Assembly: GCA_013204605.1 (NCBI GenBank)
Contig: JABMNI010000063.1
Location: forward strand, 1 to 64,000
Source of the DNA: Ignavibacteria bacterium
GTDB taxonomy: Bacteria; Bacteroidota; Ignavibacteria; Kapaibacteriales; Kapaibacteriaceae
Length of the DNA stretch: 64,000 nt
Direction: 5' to 3'
Shown one piece after another: positions 45,556-54,533 of this stretch; positions within the stretch are counted from its first letter, which is position 1, and the number at the start of each line of letters is the position of its first letter. The position numbers and the translations under genes are program-made. The notes below the pieces were generated by a model. The model was not told where the DNA came from and did no database searches. It saw only the letters and a list, made by a program, of their open reading frames with translations.

Positions 45556-48132
45556 CTAACGATACAACGGAGTTGACTGTTTTGGAATTACTAAGTCTTT
45601 TAGCTGTGGGGCAACCGCAGAAAAACGTAAAAAGAAGCCTTGGTTGAACCCAATGGGAATCCAGTTGAATGAAAGGTTCCAGCAGTGCACTCTTTTGTTG
45701 ATATCAATCACCGGCGACACAAACTGCCCCCGCAAGAAATCAAAACTTCCGTACGCGGCCACTGTTAACGTCTGTGTAAGCGAAAAATTTCCTCTGAACG
45801 AGAGCATGAGAGACTGAACTATCGAGGTAGGGATGGGGGCTGTGCGATTGTATGAAAGCGACAGGTTCAAGTCCCATGGAATTATAACGTCTGACCATCC
45901 AGCTGTATGATCGCCAAACAAATCCACCTGCGACTCACGGTTGTTTAACCGGCGACTAAAACGGCTCTGCAAATCTTCTGCTGTTGTGTCCTTGATTGTG
46001 GTATCGGCGGCGTTCGATTGCGGCTGAAACGAAACCCCCTGCGAAGAGAATCTGGTACCAACTTGAACACTAAAATTTGTTAGCCTGGCAAGCCCCTTAC
46101 CCGCAGAAATTAGACTTGAGTTAACCGTCTGCCACACTATTTTTCCAGTGGAGGCATCGGGTAACAGTTGCTGATCGTAGGCGTTGAATGTGCCGCCAAC
46201 ACTCAGCTCGAGACCCTGGAGCATAGGGGAGCGGACGTTGAACGTAATTGGGCTGAGTTTTAGAGAGTCGGCAGCCAAATTGTACGAGCCATTCAAATTG
46301 AACGTAAGCACGTCTACGGGTTTCGGTTCTGACGAATCCGTGGCCATGGGTTTCACGCTGAACTTGTTTAGTACACCCATGGTAATGAGCAATTGTTTTT
46401 GACGAGTAGCAATTCCACCAGCCTCTCCAAAGCGGGAATACACAACTTCCTTTCCCGTAATTGGACTCGTGTAACGGTCGAAAAATCCCGAGGCAGGATC
46501 TGACTGATCGGGAGAATACTGCAATCCGATGATCGGTTGCAAGGTGTGCCTGAACGCGGCAATTCCTAAAATCTTGGGGTAAGCCATCCCATATATATAT
46601 GTGCTGGCGTTTACACCAATGCTGTACGTGTACTCGCGAAAGAAGCCCTGGTAGCGGGTGGTAACGATGGTTGAATCTGAAACGTTAACAGAATTTGCAT
46701 AACGCTGGAAGTACCAGTTCTCGGAATAATTAATACTGGGCTGAAGGGTAACGTTTCCAAGTTTTGGTGTAATGGTAATTACCGGACGATGCTCGATAAC
46801 GGAGTTCTCTTTTACAACAAAGGCACCGGTATCTGTATCGCGCAATGAGCTGTGTGAGTACCGTGCGTTGGACCTGAACGAAAATTGCATGTCGCCCAGC
46901 CAGTTTCCGGGGTTGAAGAAACCCTTCAGCGGAAATACCTGCGGAATAGCAAAACTCAACGACGGATTCTGCGTTACTGATCCGTTTATCATGTTCTGAT
47001 CTCGAACGTAATTCGCATTGAAGGTCATACCGTTATACAGTGTACGTTGGTACGATGCATTTGAGCGAGCGTTTTGTTTTACGCGTTCTAGTGGGTTCAA
47101 TGACGTGTTTTGGAACAACCTGTCGGTGGTAAACAACAAATCAAGTATTAATCTTTCGTTGGGTCGAAACTGCTGTGTGTGATTCGCGCTGAATCCGATG
47201 TTCATGGAATAAGGTTGCTCAACATTGAACCTTGTGTATCCGAATCGTAACTCAACTCTTCCGTCAATGGAATTCTTAACACTATACTGTGATCTATTGT
47301 ACAACGTAAATCCGCCCTTCGTGGTTAGATCTGCCGTTACCTCGGTATCAAAGTAATCGCTCACGGCTAAGTAGTAGCCGAGATTTTGTAGCACCACGCC
47401 ACGGTCTGAAGACAATAACGGCGACGGCATAATAATCCCCGATCTTCTTCCACGCTCAGCCGAAAAGTATAGTCCAATTGGTAAAGCAAACACCGGAATA
47501 TCTTCTACGTACCAAACAATTGGGTCGAGAAATATCTTTTCGTTTGTAATAACCTTCATGTGAGGAGAATTGAAATAAAAGTGCGGATGCGGCGCATCGC
47601 AAGTAGTAAAACAACCGTCTTGGATGTACGCGGTGTTCTCGTTAATGCGTTTTATTCGTGACCCATAGTAGTAGCCCCCATCGATATTTGTCTCACCAAA
47701 CCTGACCCTACCGCGTTTGGTTTTGAACGAGTAGATCATCGATTCACCAGCGTACTCTTCGGCACCATCTTCGAACACCGGAAACCCGCTAACTATTCCA
47801 TTGGAATCCGCAACGCCATCCGCCTTCATTATCGACTCGTTAAAATCAATCTCGATTACTTCGGCTTTTAATTTCTGAGTGCGGAAAGTCACATCGGCCC
47901 GACCACGCAGACGCATCACGCGTGACCGTACGGCAAAGTGAACAGTATCCATCGCATTAAATACCACCACTGTATCCATGCTACCGTTCGATGATTTCTC
48001 CTCGCTACGCCCAACCGTATCGGCAACTATTCGAACGGAATCCACCGTAGTGTTGCCTTGCGCGTTCGTGCCGGCAGTGCACACAAGCAGCGCAACACAA
48101 ATACGTAGCATGCAACACAAAGCGCTCGACAT
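45556..48132 (-). CDS. lptD: LPS-assembly outer-membrane protein LptD-like (OstA)
   Basis: Protein of 858 residues. A signal peptide (ICVALLVCTAGTNAQ) precedes an OstA/LptA-like beta-jellyroll at ~60-190 (RLRGRADVTFRTQKLKAEVI, MKADGVADSNGIVSG, YIQDGCFTTCD). A long beta barrel follows (RRSGIIMPSPL, GFTLYNRSQYS and onwards). This is the LptD domain order; the protein would insert lipopolysaccharide into the outer leaflet. Its ATG overlaps the upstream LolB-like gene stop in TAATG. LptE is not seen nearby. Confidence 0.87.
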   Translation of the reverse strand: MSSALCCMLRICVALLVCTAGTNAQGNTTVDSVRIVADTVGRSEEKSSNGSMDTVVVFNAMDTVHFAVRSRVMRLRGRADVTFRTQKLKAEVIEIDFNESIMKADGVADSNGIVSGFPVFEDGAEEYAGESMIYSFKTKRGRVRFGETNIDGGYYYGSRIKRINENTAYIQDGCFTTCDAPHPHFYFNSPHMKVITNEKIFLDPIVWYVEDIPVFALPIGLYFSAERGRRSGIIMPSPLLSSDRGVVLQNLGYYLAVSDYFDTEVTADLTTKGGFTLYNRSQYSVKNSIDGRVELRFGYTRFNVEQPYSMNIGFSANHTQQFRPNERLILDLLFTTDRLFQNTSLNPLERVKQNARSNASYQRTLYNGMTFNANYVRDQNMINGSVTQNPSLSFAIPQVFPLKGFFNPGNWLGDMQFSFRSNARYSHSSLRDTDTGAFVVKENSVIEHRPVITITPKLGNVTLQPSINYSENWYFQRYANSVNVSDSTIVTTRYQGFFREYTYSIGVNASTYIYGMAYPKILGIAAFRHTLQPIIGLQYSPDQSDPASGFFDRYTSPITGKEVVYSRFGEAGGIATRQKQLLITMGVLNKFSVKPMATDSSEPKPVDVLTFNLNGSYNLAADSLKLSPITFNVRSPMLQGLELSVGGTFNAYDQQLLPDASTGKIVWQTVNSSLISAGKGLARLTNFSVQVGTRFSSQGVSFQPQSNAADTTIKDTTAEDLQSRFSRRLNNRESQVDLFGDHTAGWSDVIIPWDLNLSLSYNRTAPIPTSIVQSLMLSFRGNFSLTQTLTVAAYGSFDFLRGQFVSPVIDINKRVHCWNLSFNWIPIGFNQGFFLRFSAVAPQLKDLVIPKQSTPLYR

Positions 48133-48878
48133 TATCTGTAAACTGTTTTAGAAAATGATGGTGGAATTACAACGGTAAGGGGCTTTTCGGTGCCGTTAAC
48201 AATTACGTCGTCCAAACGGATACTGAGAGTTTGCGATTTGTTATCCACTTCAACGTCAATTCCGTGAGGAATACTAAAACCATCAACCACTCTAATGTCA
48301 CCGAACGACACATTCATCTCCGTAAATCCATTCTTGAGTTTACGCTGATATTGCTTCATTACGTTTGCGGCAGTGTCGATTAACACAAATTCTCGCACCG
48401 AGTCACTATCTGTCTCCAGTAGAACATCCGATCCATTCCGCGAACCAGCAACAGAAAACCTATGAATATCTCCGGGAACTTTACCTTGCATAACGCTTGT
48501 AAGATCAGAAATCGAGAGCTTCACGGGCATTAAGTTCGCCAACTTGGCTGTAAGCGGGTTGCCGCAGGCTGCGTCTCTCGTCAAATAATTAACCAACACA
48601 AAGGTGTCCGGTTGCGAATACATTTGAGCGGCCGTAATTCCAAACGGTCCACCTACCGTCATGCAAAACACCGTGTCATCAGTAATGATAAACTTCACAG
48701 GAATGCCACGCAGCAGTTGTTCGCCAGTGGTAGACATTACGCCCGTGGCGTATATGGAATGCACACCGCTACCCAGTTTTGCGGCTAAATCCGGTACCCG
48801 AATTAGCTCCTGCGAAACACATAGCCCCCTGCAGAGCATTACGGCAACAATCAGTAACATTGTAGGTTGATAAGTCAT
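48132..48878 (-). CDS. LolB-like/DUF4292-like exported protein
   Basis: Exported protein of about 248 residues with an N-terminal signal segment (LLIVAVMLCRGLCVSQ) and a single beta-rich domain. The pattern of small strands (SIYATGVMST, RGIPVKFIITDD, LISDLTSVMQGK region) is like the LolB/DUF4292 lipoprotein-carrier fold of Bacteroidota, but no lipobox is evident and the match is by eye only. Direct overlap with LptD (TAATG) suggests a role in lipid or lipoprotein traffic. ATG 48899 and the ATG six codons into this call are alternative starts. Confidence 0.55.
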   Translation of the reverse strand: MTYQPTMLLIVAVMLCRGLCVSQELIRVPDLAAKLGSGVHSIYATGVMSTTGEQLLRGIPVKFIITDDTVFCMTVGGPFGITAAQMYSQPDTFVLVNYLTRDAACGNPLTAKLANLMPVKLSISDLTSVMQGKVPGDIHRFSVAGSRNGSDVLLETDSDSVREFVLIDTAANVMKQYQRKLKNGFTEMNVSFGDIRVVDGFSIPHGIDVEVDNKSQTLSIRLDDVIVNGTEKPLTVVIPPSFSKTVYR

Positions 48879-48946
48879 ATGAATACAAATATCCAACATT
48901 GCTGCGCCAATGTCGTCAACGTCGGGTCAATAAAAGGGAGGTCACA

Positions 48947-49414
48947 TTGATTTTTGTTACGCGCAAGTCGACGTTTTCTGCGTCGCACAGATTGTACAAT
49001 CCAACGTATTCAGACGCCAAAAACCAGGCGGTTTTCGATAAATGCAACAATCCAAACGGACATGGCCATAACTACACGCTAGAGGTCACTGTTAAGGGGC
49101 TTCCCGATCCTGAAACGGGATATGTGATTGATTTGAAATTGTTGAAGGATATTTTGGACCGCGAAATCATAGATAAGGTTGATCACAAACACCTTAATTA
49201 TGATGTTGATTTTCTACGAGGAATCATACCAACCGTAGAAAATTTGTGCGTGAAGTTTTGGGAGGCATTGAAACATGCCTTGCCGCAAGGTGAGCTTCAC
49301 AATGTCCGTTTGTTTGAATCGGACCAAAACTTTGCTGACTATTATGGAGCACCTGTTACCATACCGGTGTATGCGGTGGCACAAAACGGAGAACTTGTAG
49401 GTGAGACTCTATGA
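48947..49414 (+). CDS. queD: 6-pyruvoyl-/6-carboxy-tetrahydropterin synthase (PTPS/QueD)
   Basis: Zinc enzyme of 155 residues acting on 7,8-dihydroneopterin triphosphate. The zinc ligands are H14 (FSASHRLYN), H39 and H41 (CNNPNGHGHNY). The catalytic set is C33, D79-H80, with E98 (PTVEN) and E124 (LFESD) as pterin anchors. The C-x5-H-x-H spacing and CNNPNGHGHNY wording match animal-type PTPS of tetrahydrobiopterin synthesis more than the CxxxHGH of QueD. TTG 48947 is fixed by GGGAGG six bases upstream. It overlaps folE by ATGA, so the substrate-making and substrate-using enzymes are made together. Confidence 0.9.
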   Translation: MIFVTRKSTFSASHRLYNPTYSDAKNQAVFDKCNNPNGHGHNYTLEVTVKGLPDPETGYVIDLKLLKDILDREIIDKVDHKHLNYDVDFLRGIIPTVENLCVKFWEALKHALPQGELHNVRLFESDQNFADYYGAPVTIPVYAVAQNGELVGETL

Positions 49415-50127
49415 GTAACGATAACTTGGCGAAGGTTAGCGCCGAACTTTTAAAAGATGTTGCAGATCCGAATGCGGCAAGCAAGATTCTTCAGATTAGT
49501 GCAGACAATCTGGAATGTTTCGATGCGAATGGGAACCGTGTTTTGCCGGCCGAGCAACGCGCTGAAATGGTGGTGCAATTAGAGAAAAAGTTTGTAGAGA
49601 TTTTTGGGATACTTCAAATTGATTTGAATGATCCGAACAGCGCGGAGAGTCCGAAGCGCCTCGCAAAAATGTGGGTAAACGAGTTATTTATCGGACGCTT
49701 CACCGCACCTCCAACCTTAACCGTATTCCCAAATCGGAAGCAGGTAGATGAATTGGTTGTCTCGAAAGGGATTAGAGTAATGAGTGTGTGCTCGCATCAT
49801 TGGCAGCCTATTAGCGGCGTCTGTGCCATTGGTTATGTGCCAAGGGATAAGGTGATAGGAATTTCGAAGTTTACTCGAATTGTTAAATGGTTTTCTAGAC
49901 GCGGTCAAATTCAAGAGGAGTTGGGTGAACAGATTGCCGATTATTTGGTAAAAATGTTGGACCCTATTGCATTGGGAGTTGTGATTAATGCCAAGCACTA
50001 TTGTATGATTTCGCGTGGTGTTGAAACGCATGAGAGTTCCGAAATGATTACGTCGGTTATGCGCGGAGAGTTAGCAACAAACGCAACATTGAGAATGGAG
50101 TTTTTAAAACTTATTGGTGATCGTTGA
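49411..50127 (+). CDS. folE: GTP cyclohydrolase I
   Basis: First enzyme of folate and pterin synthesis, converting GTP to 7,8-dihydroneopterin triphosphate, 238 residues. The zinc site is visible as Cys and His in SVCSHHWQP and the second Cys in KHYCMISRG. The family blocks GYVPRDKVIGISKFTRIVKWFSRR and IQEELGEQIAD are present. The ~60-residue N-terminal extension before the core is variable in the family. ATG overlaps the PTPS gene, and rnhB starts 6 bases after the stop. Confidence 0.95.
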   Translation: MSNDNLAKVSAELLKDVADPNAASKILQISADNLECFDANGNRVLPAEQRAEMVVQLEKKFVEIFGILQIDLNDPNSAESPKRLAKMWVNELFIGRFTAPPTLTVFPNRKQVDELVVSKGIRVMSVCSHHWQPISGVCAIGYVPRDKVIGISKFTRIVKWFSRRGQIQEELGEQIADYLVKMLDPIALGVVINAKHYCMISRGVETHESSEMITSVMRGELATNATLRMEFLKLIGDR

Positions 50128-50133
50128 CCGGTA

Positions 50134-50766
50134 GTGTTACCACCACTAACACTCGAAACCGAACGTAAACATTTGGCTGGCAGCCGGCTAGTTGTGGGTG
50201 TAGATGAGGCCGGTAGGGGAGCGTTAGCGGGTCCGGTGGTTGCAGCCGCTGTGGTACTCAATACAAAGATTGAGATTCCAGACTTGATTAAGGATTCCAA
50301 ACAGCTTTCTCCAGGTGCAAGGCAAACGATGGCGGAGTGGATATACTCCAACGCACTTTTTGTATCGTTAGGTATTGTACAAAATGATAGAATTGACGAG
50401 GTAAATATTCTTCAAGCAACGTATGATGCAATGCATCAGGCAATAAATGGATTGAAGTTGGGGAATAATAAACGGCCGTACTTGCTAATTGACGGAAATC
50501 GATTTAGAAAGCATGTTTACGAGCACGAGTGCATTGTAAAGGGCGACACCCTCATAGCATCAATTGCTGCCGCTTCTATAATTGCTAAAACGCATCGAGA
50601 CGGATTAATGTCGGACCAGGAAAATCTCCGATTCCCACAATACCTGTTTCATAAGCACAAGGGGTATGGCACTAGGAAGCATCGTGAATTAATTATCGAA
50701 CACGGTGTTTGCAGCATTCATCGTAGAACATTTTTACGAAACATTTTGCCCCCTAGCGCATTGTGA
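50134..50766 (+). CDS. rnhB: Ribonuclease HII
   Basis: Removes RNA primers and single ribonucleotides from DNA, 210 residues. The type-2 RNase H motif DEAGRGALAGPVVAAAVVL supplies the first carboxylates. IKDSKQLSPGAR is the conserved second block, and LIDGNRF and AASIIAKTHRD carry the remaining active-site region. GTG 50134 is the first usable start after folE. The sodium symporter starts 7 bases after its stop. Confidence 0.95.
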   Translation: MLPPLTLETERKHLAGSRLVVGVDEAGRGALAGPVVAAAVVLNTKIEIPDLIKDSKQLSPGARQTMAEWIYSNALFVSLGIVQNDRIDEVNILQATYDAMHQAINGLKLGNNKRPYLLIDGNRFRKHVYEHECIVKGDTLIASIAAASIIAKTHRDGLMSDQENLRFPQYLFHKHKGYGTRKHRELIIEHGVCSIHRRTFLRNILPPSAL

Positions 50767-50773
50767 GTGCACC

Positions 50774-52132
50774 GTGAACCTAACCCTTGCAACTGCAGAC
50801 TACATAGCAATCGGCGTGTGTTTGATTTCGGCACTTGTATTAGGATTTGTGAAGTCCTTTACATCCAAGGGCGGAGTAATAGGAATTGCATTGGCCGGCA
50901 GAAAACTTACTACGCCGTTGTTTGTGATTACGTTGGTAGCAACGTGGTACGGTGCTGTTCTTGCGGTGGGAGAATTTGTCTGGGAATACGGTGTGGTTGT
51001 ATTGCTGTGTTTTGGTTTACCATACTACGTATTCGCTATTTCGTACGCACTGTTTTTGGCCCCGCGAATCCGAACCTCAAACGCGGTTTCAATTCCTGAA
51101 CAGTTTCGGCATAAGTATGGAGAAAGGGCAGGGAGGCTTGCCTCGATACTGGTCTTCCTACTCACGTCGCCGGCACCCTACGTGCTAATGGCGGCCCAGG
51201 TAGTTTCGTTATTGTTTGGAATTGAGATATTACGTTCGATTCTCTTGGTAGCGATTATTTCTTTGAGCTATGCAGCTTTTGGTGGACTTATTAGCGATGT
51301 GCGAGCCAATATTGCGCAACTGTTTTTTATGTTTTTGGGCTTTGGATTGTTACTGTACTTTTCAGTTTCTCAATTGGGAGGAATTGAAACCTTATTGGCG
51401 AATGCGTCGAGTCTGCGGATGAGCATCCCCGGAAGCATCGGTTGGATGGGAATCACCGCATGGTGGATTCTGGCTCTACAAACATTTGTCGATCCAAATT
51501 TCCATCAGCGTGTTTCAGCCGTCCGCGAAGCCAAGATGGCCACAAAGGGAATATTGATTTCGGTTGGCCTATGGATGGTGTTTGACTTTCTAACAACGGC
51601 AACGGCACTGTATGCGGTTACCTATACGCAGACCACTGTACCAATGCAGGCGCACCTGTGGTTGGCCGAATTAGTTATGCCACCCGTTGCAAAAGGAATT
51701 TTCGTTGGTGGAGTGCTTTCAGCCATTCTTTCAACACTGGATGGCTATGCAATTGTGCACGGACTAACTCTTTCAAATGATATCCTAGCCCCCTTCAAAA
51801 AGAGACCAAGCACCGTATCGGATTTTCGAAACGGAGTGGTGGTTGGCGGAATACTTTCGTGCATTGCTGCTTTTTTCATTCCAAGTGTAATAGATTTGTT
51901 TTTCATTATCGGTTCAGTTACGATTCCCGGATTACTATTGCCACTAATATTAGCATACAGCGCAATGGCCGATAGATTTGTGAAGAACATTTCAACGCGC
52001 ATTATTGCACCAACCATTATCAGTATAGCCGGTTTGGTTTTGTTCCCGTCTAGCTTGGCTTTAGCCCTCTTGGCCGGAATACTTACGTCGGCGTTTTTGC
52101 ACGTGATAGATTACAAACGGAATCTTGCATGA
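50774..52132 (+). CDS. Sodium:solute symporter (SSS family)
   Basis: Inner-membrane transporter of about 452 residues with roughly 12-13 hydrophobic helices. SSS-type blocks include VISALVLGF near helix 1, WYGAVLAVGEFVWEYG, SIPEQFRHKYGERAGR at the conserved cytoplasmic loop and VGGVLSAILSTLDGYAIVHG near helix 8. The substrate (sugar, amino acid, proline, pantothenate or other) cannot be assigned. GTG 50774 is chosen; the open frame extends into rnhB. The end overlaps pgsA by ATGA. Confidence 0.87.
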   Translation: MNLTLATADYIAIGVCLISALVLGFVKSFTSKGGVIGIALAGRKLTTPLFVITLVATWYGAVLAVGEFVWEYGVVVLLCFGLPYYVFAISYALFLAPRIRTSNAVSIPEQFRHKYGERAGRLASILVFLLTSPAPYVLMAAQVVSLLFGIEILRSILLVAIISLSYAAFGGLISDVRANIAQLFFMFLGFGLLLYFSVSQLGGIETLLANASSLRMSIPGSIGWMGITAWWILALQTFVDPNFHQRVSAVREAKMATKGILISVGLWMVFDFLTTATALYAVTYTQTTVPMQAHLWLAELVMPPVAKGIFVGGVLSAILSTLDGYAIVHGLTLSNDILAPFKKRPSTVSDFRNGVVVGGILSCIAAFFIPSVIDLFFIIGSVTIPGLLLPLILAYSAMADRFVKNISTRIIAPTIISIAGLVLFPSSLALALLAGILTSAFLHVIDYKRNLA

Positions 52133-52668
52133 TGTTGTCACGAAAAAATGGACTCTACACGTGGTCGAACGGCATTAGCGCGTTGCGGTTTGTAATTACC
52201 GTTCCAATTGCAATGGCCATCTATCAGGACATGCTTTACCTTTCGTTCGCGCTTTGTTGGTTTGCCGCTTTTACCGATTGGCTAGATGGCTACATAGCCC
52301 GCAGAACAGATACCGTGAGCGAGTGGGGCAAGGTGATAGATCCGCTGGCCGATAAAGTTTTGGTTGGAACTGTAGTGCTGTTGTTGTTGATTAAGGGACT
52401 TTTGCCAGGCTGGTTTGTGGGTGTAGTTGTTGCTCGCGACCTACTCATTTTAGGGGGCTCAGCCTGGGCGTCGAAATACTCAACCACGGTGCTACCGAGC
52501 ATGATGAGTGGAAAATTGGCAGTTAGTGCTATTGCATTTACAGGAGTAATGGCCATGATACACGCAACAACTGCAGTGGAAATAGGCGTTTGGAGCAGTT
52601 GTTTTTTTATGGCGTTATCTTTGTGGCAATATATAAAGAGACTTCATGGGATTATTCGACAAGCTTAA
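52129..52668 (+). CDS. pgsA: CDP-diacylglycerol-glycerol-3-phosphate phosphatidyltransferase
   Basis: Membrane enzyme of 179 residues that makes phosphatidylglycerol phosphate. The CDP-alcohol phosphotransferase motif D-x2-D-G-x2-A-R-x8-G-x3-D-x3-D is intact in DWLDGYIARRTDTVSEWGKVIDPLADK (residues ~45-71). About four to five hydrophobic helices follow. Other alcohols (for example inositol or serine) are not excluded by the motif alone. It overlaps the symporter by ATGA and overlaps ftsY by 23 bases. Confidence 0.88.
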   Translation: MMLSRKNGLYTWSNGISALRFVITVPIAMAIYQDMLYLSFALCWFAAFTDWLDGYIARRTDTVSEWGKVIDPLADKVLVGTVVLLLLIKGLLPGWFVGVVVARDLLILGGSAWASKYSTTVLPSMMSGKLAVSAIAFTGVMAMIHATTAVEIGVWSSCFFMALSLWQYIKRLHGIIRQA

Positions 52669-53656
52669 AAAGAAACTGTCCAACGTTGTTGAGGCCGTGT
52701 CATTCGAAAGGTTGAGCGACGGCTTAGCAAAAACGCGGACATCGTTGGTGAGTAAGCTGAAGACGGTTTTGTTTGCCGGACGCAAGATTGATGCCACGTT
52801 ACTTCGGGAAATCGAAGAGATTTTAATAACGTCGGATATCGGGGTAACCACTTCTGAGAAAATTATTTCGCGTCTTAGGGACCGAGTAAAACGCGACGGC
52901 ATCGAATCTGCCGACCAAGTTATTAATGTGTTGCAAGAAGAGATAGTGGCGCTCATTGGGACGTCGCCATCGGCGCACAACGACTCGATTTTTGCCGTCG
53001 ACGCAGAAAACGGTCCCCACGTGATCATGGTAATCGGCGTTAACGGCGTAGGAAAAACTACCACCATTGGTAAGCTTGCCCACAACTATAAAAAATCAGG
53101 CAAAAGTGTTGTAATTGGCGCAGCCGACACGTTTCGAGCTGCCGCAAACGAGCAACTAGAAGTTTGGGCCAAACGTGCTGATGTAGGAATAATTCAACAA
53201 AAGCAGGGGGCTGACCCAGCCGCCGTAGCGTATGACACGTTAAAGAGTGCCGTTGCTAAAAAAACTGACGTAGTGATAATAGATACCGCCGGCCGACTGC
53301 ATAACAAACAGGGTTTGATGCAGGAACTCGAGAAAATTGGTCGCGTGATGAAAAAAATCAAGCCGGAGGCACCGAACGACATCTACCTGGTGCTCGATGC
53401 TACAACGGGACAAAATGCACTTCAGCAGGCAAAAGAATTCACGAAGGTTGCCCCAATTACGGGTTTGGTGTTAACCAAGTTAGACGGAACGGCCAAGGGC
53501 GGATCTGTGATTGCCATCGTGGATTCGTTAAACATGCCGGTACGGTATGTTGGCGTTGGTGAGCAAATAGATGACTTGCAGGTTTTCGATCCGGAGGCAT
53601 TTGTTGCAGCAATGTTTGAAGAGCGAGTTACCGTAAGTGAAGAAGAAACGAAGTAA
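52646..53656 (+). CDS. ftsY: Signal recognition particle receptor FtsY
   Basis: SRP GTPase of 336 residues that docks ribosome-SRP complexes at the membrane. An N-domain (~1-100: LLREIEEILITSDIGV) precedes the G-domain. The G-domain has GVNGVGKTTTIGKLA (G1), DTFRAAANEQL (SRP-specific insertion box), DTAGRLHNKQGLMQEL (G3) and TKLDGTAKGG (G4). The acidic A-domain of enterobacterial FtsY is absent, as is usual in this group. The small membrane-protein gene begins inside its 3' end. Confidence 0.96.
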   Translation: MGLFDKLKKKLSNVVEAVSFERLSDGLAKTRTSLVSKLKTVLFAGRKIDATLLREIEEILITSDIGVTTSEKIISRLRDRVKRDGIESADQVINVLQEEIVALIGTSPSAHNDSIFAVDAENGPHVIMVIGVNGVGKTTTIGKLAHNYKKSGKSVVIGAADTFRAAANEQLEVWAKRADVGIIQQKQGADPAAVAYDTLKSAVAKKTDVVIIDTAGRLHNKQGLMQELEKIGRVMKKIKPEAPNDIYLVLDATTGQNALQQAKEFTKVAPITGLVLTKLDGTAKGGSVIAIVDSLNMPVRYVGVGEQIDDLQVFDPEAFVAAMFEERVTVSEEETK

Positions 53657-54161
53657 ACTCCGAATAGTACTCAGATGGAAGTTCATCGTACTATCATTGA
53701 TAAGTGCGGTTTTTCTTTTTTACATTATCCGTGCCTTTGTGCTAGAGGCTGAACTGTCTGTAGGTTTTCAGTATCTCCCCGGGTTTTCAATTTCTAGTCA
53801 GGTAATTCGCAAAGAAACCTACCAGCCCCCTCCAAACCTTACACTCAATTCGCGACAAATACACACGTTTCTTCGAATTTCGGAGGGGTTAGATTCATTG
53901 CACCGTGATGCTGCCTCTGGTGCCTCCGTGCGTAAGGAAATCGTAAACGTGCTAAACTGGCACGCAATGTCGCTCAGCGAATACCGCTGGATTCGCGCAA
54001 CCATTGTTAATCTGCTTGAAATCAGGAAAAGGAGATTGCGCTCGTACTCAACTGCAGATTCATTGAATTTGGCCGGAATAGCGCAGGTTGAGGACCGACT
54101 AATGAATTGCTACGCAATGCTCGAAACTCGATATGATAATGAGGCGCTAGAGGAGAAATGA
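53637..54161 (+). CDS. Small membrane-anchored protein of unknown function
   Basis: Protein of 174 residues with a basic N-terminus (KKKRSKLRIVLRWK) and one transmembrane helix (FIVLSLISAVFLFYIIRAFV). The rest is a soluble, helical, periplasmic part rich in Arg, Leu and Glu with no catalytic motif that I recognise. GTG 53637 overlaps ftsY by 20 bases. An ATGA overlap with the next small membrane protein suggests joint translation. Confidence 0.7.
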   Translation: MKKKRSKLRIVLRWKFIVLSLISAVFLFYIIRAFVLEAELSVGFQYLPGFSISSQVIRKETYQPPPNLTLNSRQIHTFLRISEGLDSLHRDAASGASVRKEIVNVLNWHAMSLSEYRWIRATIVNLLEIRKRRLRSYSTADSLNLAGIAQVEDRLMNCYAMLETRYDNEALEEK

Positions 54162-54475
54162 AGATCGCCCTTTTTATTGCGATTGTATTGTTTTTGTTTT
54201 TCGCGTCGCTGCAGTTTAACGATCCCGATCCAATTCAATGGGTATTGGCATACGGGTCCTGCGCCGTGCTCTCGGCACTTGCGTTGTATACGAAACGCAT
54301 TGCGATGCAGGCAATGGTAATGTCGTTACTATATTTTGTGTGGACTATTTGGCTGCTGCTCCAAACCACGGGCGTTTGGTGGGATGGCGAGGTTGAGCGC
54401 GAATCTGGTGGACTGGCCATTTGTGCAGTTTGGTGCGCCATAATTTTTGCTCACCAAAAATATTTTTCAAAATAG
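54158..54475 (+). CDS. Small integral membrane protein (TMEM220-like)
   Basis: Protein of 105 residues with four hydrophobic helices. The segment FASLQFNDPDPIQWVLAYG after the first helix is the pattern that I associate with the TMEM220 family, a small four-helix family shared by bacteria and animals without a known activity. The family link is by eye. It starts inside the preceding gene's stop (ATGA). The following secreted protein begins 58 bases later. Confidence 0.65.
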   Translation: MKIALFIAIVLFLFFASLQFNDPDPIQWVLAYGSCAVLSALALYTKRIAMQAMVMSLLYFVWTIWLLLQTTGVWWDGEVERESGGLAICAVWCAIIFAHQKYFSK

Positions 54476-54533
54476 TGTCACACTTTTCGCATTGCACATC
54501 ACGTAGGCTTTATACCCCTAACTGTGATGTTAC

